DNA of 64,000 bases, taken from contig NZ_JACAIS010000001.1 in NCBI RefSeq assembly GCF_030325625.1, positions 620,001 through 684,000 on the forward strand, written 5' to 3'. Of this stretch, positions 62,729-64,000 are shown piece by piece. The translations under genes were made by a program, and so were the position numbers. This DNA comes from Sphingobacterium sp. N143. GTDB lineage: Bacteria; Bacteroidota; Bacteroidia; Sphingobacteriales; Sphingobacteriaceae. Positions within the stretch are counted from its first letter, which is position 1; each line of letters opens with the position of its first letter. The notes under the pieces were generated by a model. The model saw only the letters and a program-made list of their open reading frames with translations, searched no databases and was not told the DNA's origin.

Positions 62729-64000
62729 TTAATCTAAATTTAATTTAGCTGCTATTGCTATTTTCTTTGGTATGTCTGTATTGTCCATTTTTTGATTAAA
62801 CAGCTCAGCTCCTGTTCCGATGGCGTACACTGGAGCATAGGCTGCCGAGTGATTATTTGAGGCCCAGGCGATGGAGCCCATGCGATTTAAAATTGCAATG
62901 CTCAGCGCGGCTATTTTATCATCATTGGCATATAGACTTTTTGCTGTTTCGTTTTGATGGTCAACAAAACTTTTTTGGTAAGCATCGTGTAAAGCCTTGT
63001 TGTCTGTTTCGTTGACTTCTATGCCTGCGAATAAGCCTGTATGTACAGAAAGAAGGCTCTTTAAATCTTCCCAGCTTGCCTTAGCATTGTTTTTACGAAG
63101 ATTTCCAACGGCCCTGGAAAGTTCGGTATGGGAAACTTTTTGATGTGATAGCAATTTTGTTTGTAAGGTTGAACTGCCATTGCCAATACCCAGTCCGCCT
63201 GTTTCATGGTCAGCCGTCACGACAATCAGTGTTTCGTCAGGATGTTTTTTGTAAAAATCATACACTAGTTCTGCCGCCGAGTTGAAATCCAATACTTCCT
63301 GAATGGTTGTTGCTGCGTCATTCGCATGGCATGCCCAGTCAATTTTTCCACCCTCAATCATCAGGAAAAAACCATCTGTGCTGTTCTGTTGGAGTGAGTT
63401 GATGGCTGCTGAGGTGATATCAGCCAGTTTGAAGTCGTTCGGTTCCTGATCTATGGCGTATTTTAATGCTTCCTTTGCTGTCCCATCGTTATTCATCAGG
63501 ATGATCTTATCGGACTTATTCGGATGTTTTGCATAAGCTTCTTTACCTTTAAGAACTTTATAGCCCGCTTTTTCAAACATTGGGAAGAGGGAAGGGACGG
63601 TCTTTTTGTCAACTGCCGTTTCTGGTTTTAAAAAATTAGAACCTCCAAAAAAGTCAAAGTTCGACTGGATGATCTCTTTTCCGATTTCGTAATACATGTT
63701 TCTGTTGGGCTGATGGGCATAGAATGCCGCTGGCGTCGCATGATCAATACTCACACTGGTGATGATACCGACTTTTTTCCCTTTCTCTTTAGCCGCATAT
63801 GCAATGCTTTTATAGGGTATAGTTCCCGTACTGTCCATCCCGATCACCCCGTTTTTTGTTTTCTTCCCTACGGCGAGTGCTGTTCCGCCTGCGCCGGAAT
63901 CCGTCACCCCATTTGATAGTGAATTGGTAGATGCAAATCCCACATGAGGAAATTGTGTAAAGACAAGTGGTACTGTACTGTTTCTATTTTCGATTTCGGC
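62729..64000 (-). CDS. Alkaline phosphatase (5' end outside the window)
   Basis: A phosphomonoesterase of the alkaline phosphatase superfamily. The open frame runs to the window edge with the family stretch FTQFPHVGFAST, so the start is missing and GTG at 63943 is not a true start. The nucleophile serine is in NGVTDSGAGGTALAVG; metal-site motifs are ITSVSIDHATPAAFYAHQ, MIEGGKIDWACHANDAATT and VVTADHETGGLGIGNG. All are typical of PhoA-like enzymes. Export would be expected, but its signal region is not visible. Upstream partners are unknown. Confidence 0.93.
   Translation of the reverse strand, partial: AEIENRNSTVPLVFTQFPHVGFASTNSLSNGVTDSGAGGTALAVGKKTKNGVIGMDSTGTIPYKSIAYAAKEKGKKVGIITSVSIDHATPAAFYAHQPNRNMYYEIGKEIIQSNFDFFGGSNFLKPETAVDKKTVPSLFPMFEKAGYKVLKGKEAYAKHPNKSDKIILMNNDGTAKEALKYAIDQEPNDFKLADITSAAINSLQQNSTDGFFLMIEGGKIDWACHANDAATTIQEVLDFNSAAELVYDFYKKHPDETLIVVTADHETGGLGIGNGSSTLQTKLLSHQKVSHTELSRAVGNLRKNNAKASWEDLKSLLSVHTGLFAGIEVNETDNKALHDAYQKSFVDHQNETAKSLYANDDKIAALSIAILNRMGSIAWASNNHSAAYAPVYAIGTGAELFNQKMDNTDIPKKIAIAAKLNLD

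Overview
This window is chromosomal DNA of a Bacteroidota bacterium, most likely of the Sphingobacteriaceae (Sphingobacterium or a close relative; this is inference from gene content, no search was run). Three signs point there. Many genes have the Bacteroidota promoter element TANNTTTG just before the start codon. Several proteins have forms common in that phylum: FabV enoyl reductase, fused SpmA-SpmB, a lysyl-tRNA synthetase with a C-terminal extension, TPR proteins next to gyrA, and many SPII lipoproteins. The genes are dense, with short convergent overlaps and strong hairpin terminators. I see no insertion sequence, prophage, CRISPR array, toxin-antitoxin pair or defence island, so this is mainly core genome.

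Layout. 1-4.1 kb: tRNA-Lys, an ABC-F ATPase, and the divergent pyrD operon. 4.1-8.7 kb: gapA with a thioredoxin-fold lipoprotein, an AI-2E family exporter, and a MocR-type regulator that lacks the PLP lysine. 9-13.3 kb: the sbcDC nuclease pair. 13.6-18.4 kb: a secreted esterase, two L,D-transpeptidases, a Nudix hydrolase and an OmpA-like protein. 18.5-21.1 kb: an outer-membrane porin divergent from the ammonium transporter amtB. 21.2-30.7 kb: a small unknown protein, lipocalin, DUF4268 protein, S1/P1 nuclease, ABC exporter, DMT efflux protein, fabV, an MFS carrier, OsmC and FKBP. 30.7-37.9 kb: two tandem TPR proteins, gyrA and a copper P-type ATPase. 38-45.1 kb: an MscS channel, coaA, a second OsmC, mgsA, fused spmAB, a patatin and lysS.

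45.3-48 kb: an ECF-type sigma factor paired with a membrane protein that has both a transmembrane helix and a predicted beta-barrel, then a HAD phosphatase. 48.1-54.5 kb: a complete tetR-tolC-hlyD-acrB efflux operon with a likely autoregulatory palindrome. 54.6-58.9 kb: a cytochrome c/SCO cluster, DUF4442 protein, MFS carrier, a small Cys/Lys-rich protein and purN. 59-64 kb: a second thioredoxin-like protein, clpB, two identical tRNA-Thr genes, and the 3' part of an alkaline phosphatase cut by the window edge.

Functional themes are envelope maintenance (two L,D-transpeptidases, OmpA, porin, lipocalin, RND efflux), redox and copper handling (two OsmC proteins, two thioredoxin-fold proteins, SCO, cytochrome c, CopA) and housekeeping (gyrA, lysS, clpB, pyrD, purN, coaA, fabV, gapA). 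The items most worth a second look are the lysine-less MocR protein, the sigma/TM-barrel pair, the group of apparently leaderless genes, the small Cys/Lys-rich gene, and a long imperfect hairpin upstream of the esterase.
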